Shown here piece by piece: positions 56,091 through 64,000 of a DNA stretch of 64,000 nucleotides. The stretch covers positions 2,604,001 to 2,668,000 of the forward strand of contig NZ_CP063815.1 of assembly GCF_015277895.1 (NCBI RefSeq), in the 5' to 3' direction. Origin of the DNA: Microbacterium abyssi. GTDB taxonomy: Bacteria; Actinomycetota; Actinomycetes; Actinomycetales; Microbacteriaceae. The position numbers were made by a program, and so were the translations under genes. How positions within the stretch are numbered: position 1 is the first letter of the stretch; the number at the start of each line of letters is the position of its first letter. The notes under the pieces are model-generated. The model searched no databases, was not told the origin of the DNA, and was given only the letters and a program-made list of their open reading frames with translations.

Positions 56091-57521
56091 ATGTCGAGCA
56101 TCGGCTGGTCGACCTCGTCGCGCGGGAACACGCGGAACCTCTGGAAGTTCGTACGCCGCTTCATCACGTCGTCGCCGTCGCGCTTCGCGATCCTCATCTT
56201 CGCGGCGCTGATCCTGCTGTTCACGGCGCTGTTCTCACTGCCGATCGCATCGGCGGACCGCACCGTGACCCCGCTCAGCGACGCGCTGTTCACGGCGGTG
56301 TCCACGATCTGCGTCACCGGTCTCGCCACGGTCGACATGGCGACCCACTGGTCACCGTTCGGGCACGTGCTCGTCTTCCTCGGGGTGAACATCGGGGGCA
56401 TGGGCGTGCTGACCCTGGCATCGGTACTGGGGTTGGTGATCTCGAAGAAGCTGGGACTTCGGGCGAAGCTGCTCGCGGCCGGGGACAGCAATCCGCTTCG
56501 TGCACACGGAGGCGTCGTCAACGAGGGGCAGACCGTGCGCCTCGGTGAGGTCGGACAGCTGCTGACGACCGTGGCGATGTCGCTGATCGTGATCGAGGTC
56601 GGCGTGGCCGCGCTGCTCTACCCGGGCCTGCTGATGGCCGGCATCCCCCCGCTTGCCGCGCTCTGGGAGGCGCCGTACTACGCGGCGATGTCGTTCACCA
56701 ACACCGGCTTCACGCCGAACGCCGGCGGGGTAGCCGAGTTCGCCGACGACTACTTCGTCCTGTCCGTGCTCATGGTGAGCGTGTTTCTGGGGAGCATCGG
56801 GTTCCCGGTCATCTACACGCTCCTGAAGCACGTCTGGCACGTGAAGCGCTGGTCGCTGCACTCCAAGCTCACGCTGATCACGACCGCCATCCTGTTCGTT
56901 GCCGGTGCGCTGGTGTTCCTCCTCCTCGAATACGACAATCCGAAGACGTTCGGATCGATGGACGCCGTGGACACGACGTTCCAGGCATTCTTCCTGTCTG
57001 CGATGACACGATCCGGTGGGTTCAGCGTGGTCGACATCGGCGACTTGAACGGCTCATCGCTGGTGGCGGGGGCGATGCTGATGTTCGTCGGCGGCGGCTC
57101 GGCGTCGACTGCGGGCGGCATCAAGGTGACGACGCTCGCCGTGCTTGCGATCGCAGTGTGGTCCGAGGCTCGGGGCCGCCAGTCCGTCGAGGCCTTCGGT
57201 CGCCGCATCCCCAGCGATGTTCAGCGCGTCGCCCTCAGCGTCGTCGCCTGGGGCGCGACGATCGTCGCACTGTCGACCATCGTCATCGCGCAGATCACGA
57301 AGGCGCCGATCGCCGATGTGCTCTTCGACGTCATCTCGGCGTTCGGCACTGTCGGGCTTTCGACAGGCCTCACCGGGGAGCTGCCTGATTCAGCGACCTA
57401 CGTCATGGCCCTGACCATCTTCATGGGACGCGTTGGTACAGTGACACTCGCCGCGGCGGTCGCCGCGACGACGAGAACGCAGCTCTACGGGCTGCCCGTC
57501 GAAAGGCCGATCGTTGGTTGA
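56091..57521 (+). CDS. Trk/Ktr-type potassium channel subunit
   Basis: This 476-residue membrane protein is the ion-conducting part of a KtrB/TrkH system. Four pore loops are visible: STICVTGLATVD, SFTNTGFTPN, AMTRSGGFSVVD and GTVGLSTGL, with the filter Gly in each. It is close to the shorter KtrB type in size. GGGAGGAG lies just before ATG 56091. Its stop overlaps the TTG start of the regulatory subunit gene. Confidence 0.95.
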   Translation: MSSIGWSTSSRGNTRNLWKFVRRFITSSPSRFAILIFAALILLFTALFSLPIASADRTVTPLSDALFTAVSTICVTGLATVDMATHWSPFGHVLVFLGVNIGGMGVLTLASVLGLVISKKLGLRAKLLAAGDSNPLRAHGGVVNEGQTVRLGEVGQLLTTVAMSLIVIEVGVAALLYPGLLMAGIPPLAALWEAPYYAAMSFTNTGFTPNAGGVAEFADDYFVLSVLMVSVFLGSIGFPVIYTLLKHVWHVKRWSLHSKLTLITTAILFVAGALVFLLLEYDNPKTFGSMDAVDTTFQAFFLSAMTRSGGFSVVDIGDLNGSSLVAGAMLMFVGGGSASTAGGIKVTTLAVLAIAVWSEARGRQSVEAFGRRIPSDVQRVALSVVAWGATIVALSTIVIAQITKAPIADVLFDVISAFGTVGLSTGLTGELPDSATYVMALTIFMGRVGTVTLAAAVAATTRTQLYGLPVERPIVG

Positions 57522-58185
57522 AGGTCTCCGCAGCGATGCACCAGTGCTGGTCATCGGACTCGGGCGCTTCGGCGCCGCCTGCGCCGGCGAGCTGGACAGG
57601 CTCGACCGCGAGGTGCTCGCGATGGACGAGAATCTCGAGCTCGTGCAGAAGTGGTCGGACCGGGTCACCCACACCGTGCAGGGCGATGCCCGGAACGTCG
57701 ACGCGCTCAAGCAGATCGGCGCGCAGGACTTTCAGGTCGCCGTCGTCGCGGTCGGCTCGCTCATCGAGGCATCCGTGCTCATCACGGCGAATCTCGTCGA
57801 CTTGAAGGTGCCGCAGATCTGGGCGAAGGCGGTCTCTCAGTCGCACGGAAAGATCCTCGCCCGCGTCGGGGCCAACCACGTCATCTACCCCGAGCGCGAG
57901 GCCGGCGAGCGTGTCGCCCACCTCGTCAGCGGGCGAATGCTGGACTTCATCCGCTTCGACGACGACTTCGTGCTCGCGAAGATGTATCCGCCCAAGTTCA
58001 TTCGCGGCGTGGGACTGAACGAGTCGGGCGTGCGGTCGAAGTACAAGGTCACGGTCGTGGGAGTGAAGAGTCCCGGCAAGCCGTTCCGTTACGCCGAAGC
58101 GGCCACGGTGGTCACCAACCATGACCTCATCATCGTCTCGGGCACTAACAGCGACATCGAGAGGTTCGCGGCGCTCGATCGCTGA
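57514..58185 (+). CDS. Trk/Ktr regulatory subunit (RCK protein)
   Basis: This 223-residue cytoplasmic protein gates the potassium channel. It has a Rossmann RCK-N domain with GLGRFGAACAGELDRLDREVLAMDEN and an RCK-C domain near residues 130-215. RCK proteins bind ATP/ADP or NAD(H), and in KtrA also c-di-AMP; which of these applies here is not decided. The start is a TTG inside the channel gene's last codons, with AAAGG upstream, so the two are coupled. Confidence 0.95.
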   Translation: MVEGLRSDAPVLVIGLGRFGAACAGELDRLDREVLAMDENLELVQKWSDRVTHTVQGDARNVDALKQIGAQDFQVAVVAVGSLIEASVLITANLVDLKVPQIWAKAVSQSHGKILARVGANHVIYPEREAGERVAHLVSGRMLDFIRFDDDFVLAKMYPPKFIRGVGLNESGVRSKYKVTVVGVKSPGKPFRYAEAATVVTNHDLIIVSGTNSDIERFAALDR

Positions 58186-58223
58186 CTTCGCCGGCTCCGC
58201 GCAAGCGAAAACCTGAAAGCTTA

Positions 58224-58252
58224 TTCACATCTGCCGTTCGGGACGATAGAGT
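58224..58252 (+). promoter_or_regulatory. Promoter of the alpha/beta hydrolase gene
   Basis: TTCACA, a 17-base spacer and TAGAGT precede the hydrolase ATG by about 50 bases. Confidence 0.6.
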
Positions 58253-58303
58253 CGATCCGGACGCGGCATCGGGGCCGCGTCACGGCATGAAGGATCGGCT
58301 GCC

Positions 58304-59380
58304 ATGACGAGCATCCAGGATTCGCTTCTCGACGGCGTCACCACGCGCGTGATCGACACCCCGCGGCTGCGGGTGAATCTCCTGGAGCGCGCGGCGGATG
58401 ACGCCGACACTCCCCCGGAGCGCACCATCGTCTTCGTGCACGGCAATGTCTCGTCGGCGCTGTTCTGGCAGGAGACGATGCTCGGTCTGCCTGAGGACGT
58501 GCGGGCGATCGCGATCGATCTGCGGGGCTTCGGCGACACCGAATCACTGCCGGTGGATGCGACGCGGGGGCTGACGGACTTCAGCGACGACGTGCACGCC
58601 ACGCTGGATGTGCTGGGTCTTGCGACCGCACATCTGGTCGGGTGGTCGATGGGCGGCGGGGTCGTGATGCAGTACGCGCTCGACCACCCCGTACTCAGCC
58701 TGACGCTGCAGGCGCCGGTCTCGCCGTACGGGTTCGGTGGCACGCGTCCGGACGGCTCGCGCCTCACGGACGACGACGCCGGATGCGGCGGCGGCGGCGG
58801 GAACCCGGACTTCATCGGGCGGCTGCGTTCCGGCGACATGTCAGCGGATGCGGCGACGTCGCCGCGCAGTGTGTTCCGGGCGAGCTACGTCGCCCCGGGA
58901 TACACGAGCGACCACGAGGACATCTGGATCGCCTCGATGAACACGACCTCGACCGCTGAGGGCAACTACCCGGGCGACGGCGTTGCGAGTGCGAACTGGC
59001 CCGGCTTCGGCGCGGGGGATTCGGGCGTGCTGAATACGATGGCACCCAAGCACTTCAACGTCTCGCGCATCGTCGAGCTCGCGGAGAAGCCGCCGATCCT
59101 GTGGGTGCGCGGCACCGAGGACGCGATCGTGTCGGACGCGTCGTTCTTCGACCTCAATCATCTGGGCGCGGTCGGGGCGATACCCGGCTGGCCGGGCGCC
59201 GAGGTCGCTCCGGCGCAGCAGATGGTGACGCAGACCCGGAACGTGCTGTCGGCCTATCGGAATGCCGGGGGCTCGGTGACCGAGATCGAGTGGGAGGGCG
59301 TCGGACACTCGCCGCACCTCGAGCGCCCTGCGCAGTTCCGCGCCGCGCTGCTCGAGCGGATCGGGTACGCGGGCGCCTGA
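58304..59380 (+). CDS. Alpha/beta hydrolase
   Basis: This 358-residue enzyme has the alpha/beta hydrolase fold: oxyanion HGNVSSALFW, nucleophile elbow GWSMGGG with Ser, acid near RGTEDAIVSD and the catalytic His in EGVGHSPHLERP. A Gly/Asp-rich insert (DDDAGCGGGGGNPDF) lies in the cap region. The substrate is unknown. It has its own promoter and a leader with AAGGA. The stop is four bases from the convergent proC stop, with no terminator between them. Confidence 0.9.
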   Translation: MTSIQDSLLDGVTTRVIDTPRLRVNLLERAADDADTPPERTIVFVHGNVSSALFWQETMLGLPEDVRAIAIDLRGFGDTESLPVDATRGLTDFSDDVHATLDVLGLATAHLVGWSMGGGVVMQYALDHPVLSLTLQAPVSPYGFGGTRPDGSRLTDDDAGCGGGGGNPDFIGRLRSGDMSADAATSPRSVFRASYVAPGYTSDHEDIWIASMNTTSTAEGNYPGDGVASANWPGFGAGDSGVLNTMAPKHFNVSRIVELAEKPPILWVRGTEDAIVSDASFFDLNHLGAVGAIPGWPGAEVAPAQQMVTQTRNVLSAYRNAGGSVTEIEWEGVGHSPHLERPAQFRAALLERIGYAGA

Positions 59381-59384
59381 CCCG

Positions 59385-60224
59385 CTACTTCCCTTCGGCG
59401 AGCTCCTTCGCGCGCGCGAGCGCAGCGTCCGTCGCCTCGGCGAACACCGCGTCGAGGTGCGCGCCCTGCAGGACCGCGACCGCCCGCTCAGTCGTGCCCT
59501 TCGGGCTCGTCACGCGGCGGCGGAGCTCGGCCGGTTCCTCCCCGGATGCGACCAGCAGCGCGGTCGCGCCGATGAACGTCTGCTCGGCCATGAGCCGGGC
59601 GTCCACCTCGTCGAAGCCCTTGCCGATGGCGGCCTTCGTGAGCTCCTCGATGAGCAGGAACACATACGCGGGGCCCGATCCGGAGATCGTGGAGAGCGCG
59701 TCGATCTTCTCCTCCGGCACCTCGACCACCGCACCGACGAGTTCGAAGAGCTGCCGCACGAGCGCCAGGTCCTCCGCCGTAGCGGCGACGCCGGCTGCCA
59801 GGCCGGTGACGGCCTTCCCTACCGTGGCGGGGGTGTTCGGCATCGAGCGGATGACGCGGACGTCGTCGCCGAGTCCCTCGGCGAAGGTCGCGAGCGTGAC
59901 GCCCGCGGCGAGGCTGACGACGATGGCATCCTCGCGCAGCGCGGGCGCGATCTCACGGAGCAGGTCGGGGACCATCGCCGGTTTGACTCCGACGAGGACG
60001 ATGCGGGCGGATGCCGCGGCATCCGTATTCCCGCTGGGGGTGTTCTCCAGGGCGATCGCGGTGACACCCTCGAGGCCGTCGAGGGTCGCGGCCTTCTCCG
60101 CCGTGCGATTCGTGGCGACGATGCCACCATCGACATGGATGCCGGAGGCGACCACGCCGTGCAGGATGGCGCCTCCCATGGATCCGGCGCCGAGGAATGC
60201 GAGGGACGGAAGCGATTCAGCCAT
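59385..60224 (-). CDS. proC: Pyrroline-5-carboxylate reductase
   Basis: ProC makes proline from pyrroline-5-carboxylate using NAD(P)H. The 279-residue sequence has the Rossmann start LAFLGAGSMGGAILHGVV, RVIRSMPNTPATVGKAVTG and the ProC signature SGSGPAYVFLLIEELTKAAIGKGFDE...EQTFIGATALL. ATG 60224 lies six bases after TAGGAT, so it is probably leaderless. No other proline gene is adjacent. Confidence 0.97.
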   Translation of the reverse strand: MAESLPSLAFLGAGSMGGAILHGVVASGIHVDGGIVATNRTAEKAATLDGLEGVTAIALENTPSGNTDAAASARIVLVGVKPAMVPDLLREIAPALREDAIVVSLAAGVTLATFAEGLGDDVRVIRSMPNTPATVGKAVTGLAAGVAATAEDLALVRQLFELVGAVVEVPEEKIDALSTISGSGPAYVFLLIEELTKAAIGKGFDEVDARLMAEQTFIGATALLVASGEEPAELRRRVTSPKGTTERAVAVLQGAHLDAVFAEATDAALARAKELAEGK

Positions 60225-60230
60225 GCGGCA

Positions 60231-60236
60231 ATCCTA
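60231..60236 (-). promoter_or_regulatory. Leaderless -10 element TAGGAT
   Basis: TAGGAT (minus strand) ends six bases before the proC ATG. Confidence 0.6.
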
Positions 60237-60291
60237 TGCGCGGCATCCGAAAGCGCCGAGGATGCCTCCTGCGGATAACAGCCGCCGGAAC

Positions 60292-60297
60292 TAGACT
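60292..60297 (+). promoter_or_regulatory. Leaderless -10 element TAGACT
   Basis: TAGACT ends six bases before the ATG at 60304. Confidence 0.6.
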
Positions 60298-60303
60298 CGC
60301 GGC

Positions 60304-60615
60304 ATGAGCGGATCTGCCAGCAAACACGACCTCGACCTGATCATGGATGCCGTCCTCGGCTGCTCTGACGTCGAGAAGCTCATCAGCCTCAAGACGTACC
60401 AGATCGCAGACGACGAGCTCCTCGTCGCCGTGAAGATCGCCCTTCCGGCGGAGAAGACCGTCCGCGACGTCGCGGACGTCATAGGCGAGATCGAGGAGCA
60501 GATCCGCAAGACGGTGACGGCTGCGCGGGCGATCTACATCCAGCCGGACATCTACCGCCCGTCGCTCGATCCCGAGCCCTCGACGGACGTGTTCGTGCTG
60601 AAGTCCGAGGACTGA
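60304..60615 (+). CDS. Stand-alone CDF C-terminal (ZT_dimer-like) domain protein
   Basis: This 103-residue soluble protein resembles the cytoplasmic dimerisation domain of cation diffusion facilitators: LDLIMDAVLGCSDVEKLISLKTYQIADDELLVAVKIALPAEKTVRDVADVIGEIEEQIRKTVTAARAIYIQPDIYRP. The membrane domain is absent and none lies nearby, so it is an orphan domain rather than a fragment of a neighbouring gene. It might bind metal or pair with a full transporter elsewhere. The ATG follows TAGACT by six bases. It is divergent from proC. Confidence 0.75.
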   Translation: MSGSASKHDLDLIMDAVLGCSDVEKLISLKTYQIADDELLVAVKIALPAEKTVRDVADVIGEIEEQIRKTVTAARAIYIQPDIYRPSLDPEPSTDVFVLKSED

Positions 60616-60632
60616 GCCAGCACGCAGAAGAC

Positions 60633-61088
60633 TCAGCGTCGCTGCTCGAAGAACGCGCGAAGCAGGGCGGTCGAGGCATCCTCGGCAACTCCCCCGACGA
60701 CCTCGGCGCGATAGGGCAGCCGGCGGTCGCGCAGCACGTCGTACATGGAACCGGCGGCGCCCGCCTTCTCGTCCCAGGCGCCGAAGACGACGCGCCCCAC
60801 GCGCGCCTGCAGGATCGCGCCCGCGCACATGACGCACGGCTCGAGTGTGACGACGAGGGTGTGTCCTTCGAGATTCCATGACCCGATGCATGCCGCGGCC
60901 TGCCGGAGCGCGACGATCTCGGCATGGCCGGTCGGGTCGTGGGTCTCCTCGCGGGTGTTGCGCCCCTCCGAGACGATGCCGCCGGAGGCGTCGAGGACGA
61001 CGGCGCCCACCGGCACCTCCCGCGCCGCGGCCGCTTCTTCGGCGAGCGCGAGAGCGCGGAGCATCCCATCGCTGTCTGCCTGGCGCAT
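60633..61088 (-). CDS. tadA: tRNA adenosine(34) deaminase
   Basis: TadA converts A34 to inosine in tRNA(Arg)ACG. The 151-residue protein has the zinc deaminase motifs HAE at 55-57 and PCVMC at 84-88, with the TadA-specific [19 protein letters not shown] region. The ATG at 61088 lies six bases after TACGCT, and the longer frame to 61562 overlaps the divergent upp gene and is rejected. The nearness to upp (42 bases, divergent) is common in actinobacteria. Confidence 0.95.
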   Translation of the reverse strand: MRQADSDGMLRALALAEEAAAAREVPVGAVVLDASGGIVSEGRNTREETHDPTGHAEIVALRQAAACIGSWNLEGHTLVVTLEPCVMCAGAILQARVGRVVFGAWDEKAGAAGSMYDVLRDRRLPYRAEVVGGVAEDASTALLRAFFEQRR

Positions 61089-61094
61089 GTTCCG

Positions 61095-61100
61095 AGCGTA
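61095..61100 (-). promoter_or_regulatory. Leaderless -10 element TACGCT
   Basis: TACGCT (minus strand) ends six bases before the tadA ATG. Confidence 0.55.
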
Positions 61101-61118
61101 TCCGGACGCGCGGCGCAT

Positions 61119-61124
61119 TACCCT
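61119..61124 (+). promoter_or_regulatory. Leaderless -10 element TACCCT
   Basis: TACCCT ends six bases before the upp ATG at 61131. With the tadA element it forms a compact divergent pair in 42 bases. Confidence 0.55.
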
Positions 61125-61130
61125 GTATCT

Positions 61131-61763
61131 ATGCGTGTTCACGTCGCCGACCACCCTCTCATCACTCACAAGCTCACGGTCCTGCGCGACGAGCGCACCC
61201 CGTCGCCGGTCTTCCGGCAGCTGACCGAAGAGCTCGTGACCCTGCTCGCCTATGAGGCGACGCGGAACGTCAAGGTCTCGCCGGTCGAGATCCAGACGCC
61301 GGTGACGACCACCATGGGCGTGAAGATCTCCGAGCCGCGCCCGATCGTCGTCCCGATCCTGCGGGCAGGATTGGGCATGCTCGAGGGCCTCGTCAAGCTG
61401 CTGCCGACGGCGGAGGTCGGCTTCCTCGGCATGGTGCGCGACGAGACCACGTTCGAGCCGACGACCTATGCCGAGCGCCTCCCCGAAGACCTCAGCGACC
61501 GCCAGTGCTTCGCGATCGACCCCATGCTCGCCACGGGCGGCTCGCTCGCGGCGGCGATCCAATTCTTCTTCGACCGCGGTGCGAAGGACGTCACCGCGAT
61601 CTGCCTGCTCGGCACCCCCGAGGGCCTTGAGGCGATCGAGAGGCTCGTGGGCGACCGCGACGTGACGATCGTGCTCGGCGCCCTGGATGAGGGTCTCGAC
61701 GAAAACCGCTACATCGTGCCTGGTCTCGGCGACGCCGGCGACCGCCTGTACGGCACGGTCTGA
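61131..61763 (+). CDS. upp: Uracil phosphoribosyltransferase
   Basis: Upp salvages uracil to UMP using PRPP. The 210-residue sequence has [28 protein letters not shown] and the PRPP loop [16 protein letters not shown], plus the C-terminal uracil-binding [15 protein letters not shown]. It is a normal length for the family. The ATG follows TACCCT by six bases. It converges on the VOC gene after 17 bases. Confidence 0.97.
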   Translation: MRVHVADHPLITHKLTVLRDERTPSPVFRQLTEELVTLLAYEATRNVKVSPVEIQTPVTTTMGVKISEPRPIVVPILRAGLGMLEGLVKLLPTAEVGFLGMVRDETTFEPTTYAERLPEDLSDRQCFAIDPMLATGGSLAAAIQFFFDRGAKDVTAICLLGTPEGLEAIERLVGDRDVTIVLGALDEGLDENRYIVPGLGDAGDRLYGTV

Positions 61764-61780
61764 CCGCGAGGTCTCTGCGG

Positions 61781-62149
61781 CTACTGCCGCGCCCAGACCC
61801 CCAGCTCGTTGCCGCTCGGGTCGGCGAAGTGCAACCGCCGTCCGCCGGGGAACGCGTACGCCTCTTGCACGATCGTGCCGCCGGCGCTGACGATCGCCTG
61901 AGCGGTCTCGTCAAGGTCGTCGGAGTAGAGCAGGACGAGGGGGCCGCCGACGGGGCGACCCTCGGGTGAGACCAGCAGCCCGCCGACCTCTTCGCCATCG
62001 CCGTCAGGGGACGCGATGCCGGCGTAGTCGGGCCCGTAATCCACGAAGGTCCAGCCGAACGCGGCCTCGTAGAACGCTTTCGCCGCGGCCAGATCCGTCA
62101 CGGTGAGTTCGGTGTAGTCGAGCGTGTGATGCCGGGGTTTCGATGCCAT
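61781..62149 (-). CDS. VOC-family (glyoxalase/dioxygenase fold) protein
   Basis: This 122-residue protein has one VOC module pair: LDYTELTVTDLAAAKAFYEAAFGWTFVDYGPDYAGI and GRRLHFADPSGNELGVWA, with metal-ligand positions only partly conserved (Glu in NELGVW). Such proteins include glyoxalases, antibiotic-resistance proteins and enzymes of unknown role. The ATG lies six bases after TAGCGT without a ribosome site. Confidence 0.9.
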   Translation of the reverse strand: MASKPRHHTLDYTELTVTDLAAAKAFYEAAFGWTFVDYGPDYAGIASPDGDGEEVGGLLVSPEGRPVGGPLVLLYSDDLDETAQAIVSAGGTIVQEAYAFPGGRRLHFADPSGNELGVWARQ

Positions 62150-62155
62150 GACGAA

Positions 62156-62161
62156 ACGCTA
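62156..62161 (-). promoter_or_regulatory. Leaderless -10 element TAGCGT
   Basis: TAGCGT (minus strand) ends six bases before the VOC ATG. Confidence 0.5.
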
Positions 62162-62196
62162 ACAGCGGGATCAGACATCGACTCGGCCCTCGGGTC

Positions 62197-64000
62197 TCAG
62201 TGGCGGTCGGCACCGACCAGTCGGGCGAAGGCACTCATGCGCGCAACGCCCTCCGGCGTGCGCGGAAGGTCGTCGAGCAGCGCCGGCGAGTAAATCAGGT
62301 AGGCGGCGACCTGCGCCCGCGAGATCGCCACATTGAGCCGGTTCTGCAGCAGCAGGAACTCCGGACCGCGCGGCGCATCGCGTCCGCTGGATGCCGCGAG
62401 CGTGGTGATCGACACCGCCGCTTCTTTGCCCTGGAAGTTGTCGACCGTTCCCACCGGCACCCCGCCGAATCCTGCCGCGGTGAGAGCGTCGTGGACGAGC
62501 TGCTTCTGCGCGTTGTACGGCGCGACCACGATGATGTCGGACTCTGTGAGCGGGCGCGGTGGCGCGCCGGGCTCGGTGAATCCGCGCCCGATCAGGTCGC
62601 GCACCAGCCGCACGACCTCGTCGGCCTCCTGGGGTGACTGCGTCGCGTTGCCCCTGTGCCGGAGCGGGACGACATGGAGTCCGGCGTCGACGCCGTCGAT
62701 CGCGCGGAGCTCGGTGCCGGATGCCGAGGCGAGCTGCCCCGCGTACGCCAGCCGCGACACCGGGCTCGCGACCGCCGGATGCATGCGCCAGCTGCGATCC
62801 AGGAAGTAGCCGTATTCGGGCCGGACGACGGCATCGCCGTCCATCACCCAACCGAGCGCCGACGTGTCGACGGGTTCGGGGTGCGCGCCCTGACTGACCT
62901 GCGGCAGCTGCTGGGGGTCGCCGAGCAGCAGCAGCCGTTTCGCGCCGGCGGCGACGGCGATGGTGGAGGCGAGTGAGAACTGCCCCGCTTCGTCGATCAC
63001 GATGAGGTCGAGCCCGCCGCGGTCGACGCGTGCGGTGTTGCTGAAGTCCCATGCGGTGCCGCCGACGACCAACCCCTGGCCCTCGCGCTCGGCGAGGAAC
63101 GACGCCATCCCGGTCTTCGGGATCGGCGTGTACGTCGGCTCGAGGCCCTTCTCCTTGGGAGACTTCGCGACCTGCCCGGCAGGAACCCCGGCAGCGAGGA
63201 CGCGCTCGAGCAGCGTCTCGATGATCGCGTGCGACTGCGCCACGACGCCGACGCGGAAGCCGTATTCGTTCACGAGCCGCGCGATCACGTGGGATCCGGT
63301 GTAGGTCTTGCCCGTCCCGGGAGGGCCCTGCACGGCGAGGTAACTGTGGTCGAGGTCGCGCACGGCGCGCACGATCGCATCGATCACGTCGCCGTCCGCC
63401 GGTGGGAGGCCTGCGCCGGAGATCGTGCGCGGGGGCAGCCTGCGCAGGATGTCGGTGGCGGCGTCCTGCGGGAAGGCCGGGGCGGCCTCGTGCACGGCAT
63501 CCGCCCACTCGTCTATCGCGCCCTGCAGCGAGACGACCCGCGGCGGGGCGGCGGGGGTGAGGGCGAGCGGGAACTCGTCCCAGGTCTGCCCGCCGGCCGC
63601 GTTCTCGGCGATGACGTAGCCGTCGTCGAGAACCTCGACGATCGTCACCGTGCGCGGCACATGCACCGCTCGGGACGGCGCCTCGACGTCGAACGGTGCG
63701 GGGAACGGGTACAGCGCGAACGGGCTGCCCCCCTCGCCGAGCGTCGTCCCCGGCGAGATCTCGCCGCGGATCTCGATCTCGCGCGACATGACTCTGCGGC
63801 CCTCTTCCACGCTCCAGTCGCGGCGGAGCGCGGACGTCGCCGCATCCACCCGAACGACGTCGCGTGTCTGATCCCACATCGAGACGGGTTCGCGCAGCCG
63901 CTGGAAGTGCCCGACCCAGAAGCTCTTCGCCTCCCGCGGGTAGTAGTCGATCGCGGCGGCCGCGACGCGGTGCGCCTCTCCGTCCCCGCCTGCCGCGACG
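62197..64000 (-). CDS. TM0106-type RecB-like nuclease/helicase (C-terminal part)
   Basis: The visible 600 codons are the helicase half of a TM0106-family protein; the frame stays open to the window edge, so the N-terminal RecB-like nuclease part lies beyond it. Motifs of a superfamily 1 helicase are clear: Walker A GPPGTGKT, DEAGQFSLA (motif II), GDPQQLPQV (motif III), NAQKQL and GTVDNFQGKEAAVS (motif V), and NRLNVAISRAQ (motif VI). It probably acts in DNA or RNA end processing, but its role has not been settled. No start codon is assigned; an internal ATG at 63879 is not the real start. Confidence 0.9.
   Translation of the reverse strand, partial: VAAGGDGEAHRVAAAAIDYYPREAKSFWVGHFQRLREPVSMWDQTRDVVRVDAATSALRRDWSVEEGRRVMSREIEIRGEISPGTTLGEGGSPFALYPFPAPFDVEAPSRAVHVPRTVTIVEVLDDGYVIAENAAGGQTWDEFPLALTPAAPPRVVSLQGAIDEWADAVHEAAPAFPQDAATDILRRLPPRTISGAGLPPADGDVIDAIVRAVRDLDHSYLAVQGPPGTGKTYTGSHVIARLVNEYGFRVGVVAQSHAIIETLLERVLAAGVPAGQVAKSPKEKGLEPTYTPIPKTGMASFLAEREGQGLVVGGTAWDFSNTARVDRGGLDLIVIDEAGQFSLASTIAVAAGAKRLLLLGDPQQLPQVSQGAHPEPVDTSALGWVMDGDAVVRPEYGYFLDRSWRMHPAVASPVSRLAYAGQLASASGTELRAIDGVDAGLHVVPLRHRGNATQSPQEADEVVRLVRDLIGRGFTEPGAPPRPLTESDIIVVAPYNAQKQLVHDALTAAGFGGVPVGTVDNFQGKEAAVSITTLAASSGRDAPRGPEFLLLQNRLNVAISRAQVAAYLIYSPALLDDLPRTPEGVARMSAFARLVGADRH

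Overview
The window is a high-GC (about 68%, judged by eye) actinobacterial chromosome segment. It looks like a Microbacteriaceae genome, most likely Microbacterium or a close relative. The basis is the RpoB and partial RpoC sequences, a 32-residue bS22-type ribosomal peptide, a BldC-like regulator, a menaquinone and ResB/CcsB cytochrome c set, many ATGA/GTGA overlaps inside operons, many candidate leaderless genes, and the 'GTTTCGTCTCG...CGCTCAACGACCC' repeat I associate with this family. I see no phage, transposase, integrase, CRISPR array, rRNA or tRNA. No stretch over about 250 bases lacks a gene; the longest gaps (17632-17867, 34113-34320, 43497-43716, 44545-44774) are mostly filled by inverted repeats or leader structures.

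Layout. 1-5195: rpoB and the 5' part of rpoC (minus strand) behind a near-consensus promoter. 5196-10778: oligopeptide ABC importer (binding protein, two permeases, fused double ATPase) with an 18-bp hairpin after the binding-protein gene. 10859-15576: sugar ABC importer without its own ATPase, plus a NagZ-type GH3 enzyme. 15612-18536: spermidine-synthase-like protein, TPR protein, SprT-like metalloprotein, ComB-family protein. 18648-22828: sensor kinase, response regulator and an FtsX-type ABC exporter. 22872-28527: menE, menB and menC, interrupted by a PadR/membrane-protein pair and a GNAT gene. 28607-34112: TetR regulator divergent from an MmpL-type exporter that carries a degenerate ABC-ATPase-like tail and is followed by a YhgE/Pip protein. 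34321-39187: 2H phosphoesterase, then tlpA-ccdA-resB-ccsB. 39238-41602: MerR regulator, thioredoxin-reductase-like enzyme, histidine phosphatase, small membrane protein. 41703-44544: aspS and a TSUP permease. 44707-51180: two ABC importers (iron/polyamine/thiamine type and polar amino acid type). 51303-52773: Dabb, glutaredoxin-like, rhodanese, bS22 and BldC-like genes. 52812-55993: TetR, DrrAB-type exporter, ArsR. 56091-62161: Trk/Ktr potassium uptake, alpha/beta hydrolase, proC, an orphan CDF C-terminal domain, tadA, upp, VOC protein. 62197-64000: a TM0106-type helicase/nuclease cut by the window edge.

How genes work together. Menaquinone synthesis and System II cytochrome c maturation both serve respiration. 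Four importers cover peptides, sugars, amino acids and an iron/polyamine/thiamine-type ligand. Three exporter loci each sit beside their own regulator (two-component system, TetR, TetR). Beyond the genes, the most notable signals are a HIP1-like over-used palindrome (GGATGCCGCGGCATCC and variants), about twenty candidate leaderless promoters with a TANNNT element 6-7 bases before the start codon, three families of palindromic repeats (one copy lying in frame inside a gene), and the MmpL/pseudo-ABC fusion.
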